Origin: Puniceicoccaceae bacterium K14
GTDB lineage: Bacteria; Verrucomicrobiota; Verrucomicrobiia; Opitutales; Opitutaceae
DNA length: 64,000 bases
Assembly: GCA_022538095.1 (NCBI GenBank)
Contig: JAKYXN010000016.1
Coordinates: 22,703 to 86,702 of the forward strand
Direction: 5' to 3'
This document shows, piece by piece, positions 62,727 to 64,000 of the stretch. Every line of letters starts with the position of its first letter. Positions within the stretch are counted from its first letter, which is position 1. Below the pieces are notes generated by a model. The model had not been told where the DNA came from. It did not search any database and worked only from the letters and a program-made list of their open reading frames with translations. Position numbers and translations under genes: made by a program.

Positions 62727-63869
62727 ATGTCAGACCGAAAAATTGAAGTTATGGTTGTGGATGATTCCGCCACGGCCCGGAGAATCCTATCCGATATCGT
62801 AAACAAGAGCCCTAATATGCGGGTTTGCTCAAGTGTTGCTGATCCTTATGAGGCGGTAGCTCAGTTGAAAAAGAGCGTTCCAGACGTCATGATTCTTGAC
62901 GTTCAAATGCCTCGGATGGATGGGATTACATTTTTAAAGAAGCTCATGAAGCAGCATCCGTTACCTGTCATCATGTGCTCAAGTTTCACTGAAAAGGGAT
63001 CTTCGACGTCGTTGGAGTGTTTGGAGAACGGCGCTGTCGAAATCATCGCGAAGCCTAAAATTGCCAACAAGATGGATATGCTTGAGTTGGAAATGAGAAT
63101 CCACGATGTGATTCTTTCATCGGCTCAAGCCAGATTTCGCTCTGTGGGCAAACCTAGAATCTCTAGCGTCCCGCCCCCTCAGCCTGCTGAACAAAAGCAA
63201 CGAGTTGGGACGGAACGAAATACGCCAGATGCATTGTTGCCGCCACCAAGTCCTATGGCGATTGCCAAGATCCCCGTGACACAACAAAAGATCATTGCTG
63301 TTGGCGCGTCGACTGGTGGAACAGATGCTATTCGTAATTTTCTAGAACAATTACCAGCAGATTGCCCAGGAATCGTAATCGTGCAGCATATGCCGGAACA
63401 CTTCACCAAGTCGTTTGCGGATCGTCTGAATGCAACCTGTCCAATGGCTGTTAAGGAGGCGGAGCCTGGAGATGTTATTGAGCCTGGTCGGGTGTTAATC
63501 GCTCCAGGCAGCCATCATATGATGGTGCGACGCTCGGGACAGCGATATTCCGTTGAGCTCAAAGATGGGCCGCTCGTTTCGAGGCATCGACCTTCTGTTG
63601 ATGTTCTTTTTAGGTCCGTAGCTTCTTCCGTAGGACGAAACGCAGTTGGCGTTATCTTAACTGGGATGGGGGATGACGGAGCGGTTGGGATGCTGGAGAT
63701 GAAGCAGGCTGGATCGTATAATATTGCACAAGATCGCCAAAGTTGTGTGGTTTTTGGGATGCCAAATGAAGCGATGAAGCAAGGAGGTGTTCATGAAACG
63801 CTTCCCTTGGGTAAGATCGGAACTCAGGCCTTGGCAAAATCGCAATCATCCTCAGGGGTGCTTCGATAG
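62727..63869 (+). CDS. cheB: CheB chemoreceptor methylesterase/glutaminase
   Basis: CheB demethylates chemoreceptors when phosphorylated by CheA, giving adaptation. The 380-residue protein has an N-terminal receiver (Asp58 in MILDVQMPRMDG, Lys in IAKPK), a proline-rich linker (about 145-180), and the esterase domain with Ser195 of GASTGG, His221 of VQHMPEHF and Asp in TGMGDDGA. The partner genes lie outside the window, so the organism is probably motile or has another chemosensory system. Confidence 0.96.
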   Translation: MSDRKIEVMVVDDSATARRILSDIVNKSPNMRVCSSVADPYEAVAQLKKSVPDVMILDVQMPRMDGITFLKKLMKQHPLPVIMCSSFTEKGSSTSLECLENGAVEIIAKPKIANKMDMLELEMRIHDVILSSAQARFRSVGKPRISSVPPPQPAEQKQRVGTERNTPDALLPPPSPMAIAKIPVTQQKIIAVGASTGGTDAIRNFLEQLPADCPGIVIVQHMPEHFTKSFADRLNATCPMAVKEAEPGDVIEPGRVLIAPGSHHMMVRRSGQRYSVELKDGPLVSRHRPSVDVLFRSVASSVGRNAVGVILTGMGDDGAVGMLEMKQAGSYNIAQDRQSCVVFGMPNEAMKQGGVHETLPLGKIGTQALAKSQSSSGVLR

Positions 63870-63966
63870 AGGAGCCAGCATAACAGAATCAATTTTAAGC
63901 CTTATAGGGTAAGCGTCCGCTCTAGAGCGTCTGGTGCTTGATGCTACGATTTGATATTATGTTAGG

Positions 63967-64000
63967 ATGTCTCAAATCGAAACGGATCGCTGCTATGTTT
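63967..64000 (+). CDS. Possible start of next gene (cut by window end)
   Basis: An ATG at 63967 opens a frame (MSQIETDRCYV) to the window end, preceded by a stop at 63952. Another ATG at 63959 opens a different frame, so the true start is undecided. Position after cheB would suit cheD, but the sequence is too short to tell. Confidence 0.25.
   Translation, partial: MSQIETDRCYV

Overview
The window looks like chromosome from a Gram-negative, TonB-rich member of the PVC group, most likely Verrucomicrobiota, class Opitutia, and probably marine. This is an inference from gene content: a class II ketol-acid reductoisomerase, a K+-type membrane pyrophosphatase, a ResB/CcsA pair, a variant PEP-CTERM tail, several TonB receptors, menaquinone synthesis and moderate GC. 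No insertion sequence, prophage, CRISPR array or rRNA operon was seen, and there is one tRNA (Gly, GCC).

Layout. 1-6.6 kb: end of a type II secretion/pilus PilC-like gene (+), then a minus-strand block with menB, a dihydroorotase-like amidohydrolase, an exported M19 dipeptidase and a gamma-glutamyltransferase. 6.7-16.1 kb (minus): a TonB receptor (TBDR1), a complete TonB2-type energising cassette (DUF3450, long ExbB, ExbB, ExbD, TonB, TPR) and an exported aminotransferase (AT1). 16.4-20.1 kb (+): a TonB-receptor barrel without a recognisable plug (TBDR2) plus an MFS transporter. 20.3-22.7 kb (minus): two more exported aminotransferases, AT2 (Tat) and AT3 (Sec). 23.0-27.8 kb (+): a tight operon of Tat-exported flavin amine oxidase, cytochrome c, ammonium transporter and a membrane-anchored triple-RidA protein. 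27.9-41 kb: aldehyde dehydrogenase, gcvT-gcvH, D-lactate dehydrogenase, a third TonB receptor, M48 lipoprotein, pepN and ilvC. 41-64 kb: response regulators, a PLP deaminase-like enzyme, a matrixin-like protease, hppA, clpB, a hybrid kinase, HDOD protein, CcsA/ResB-like pair, an NtrB/NtrC-like pair, tRNA-Gly, a GlmU-tail-like protein, trpS and cheB.

Main finding. The 6.7-27.8 kb genes read as one extracytoplasmic nitrogen-salvage system. Outer-membrane receptors would import a nitrogenous compound. Exported PLP aminotransferases and a Tat-exported flavin amine oxidase would act on it in the periplasm, with electrons going to cytochrome c. A periplasm-facing triple RidA would hydrolyse the imine, and Amt would take up the released ammonium. 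The neighbouring GGT and dipeptidase could supply amino acids.

Its transcription units appear to share a sigma54-type promoter. Four start regions (TBDR1, TBDR2, AT3, amine oxidase) carry a GG-N10-GC element of the form nGG(C/T)A(T/C)-N5-nTGCT whose -12 GC lies 47-49 nt from the start codon. Each predicted transcript has a stem-loop in its leader, and the starts share an A-rich AAAAAG-ATG-TC context. A fifth element fronts a possible small RNA. An NtrB/NtrC-like sigma54 activator pair lies at 58-60.6 kb, but a link to this regulon is only a hypothesis.
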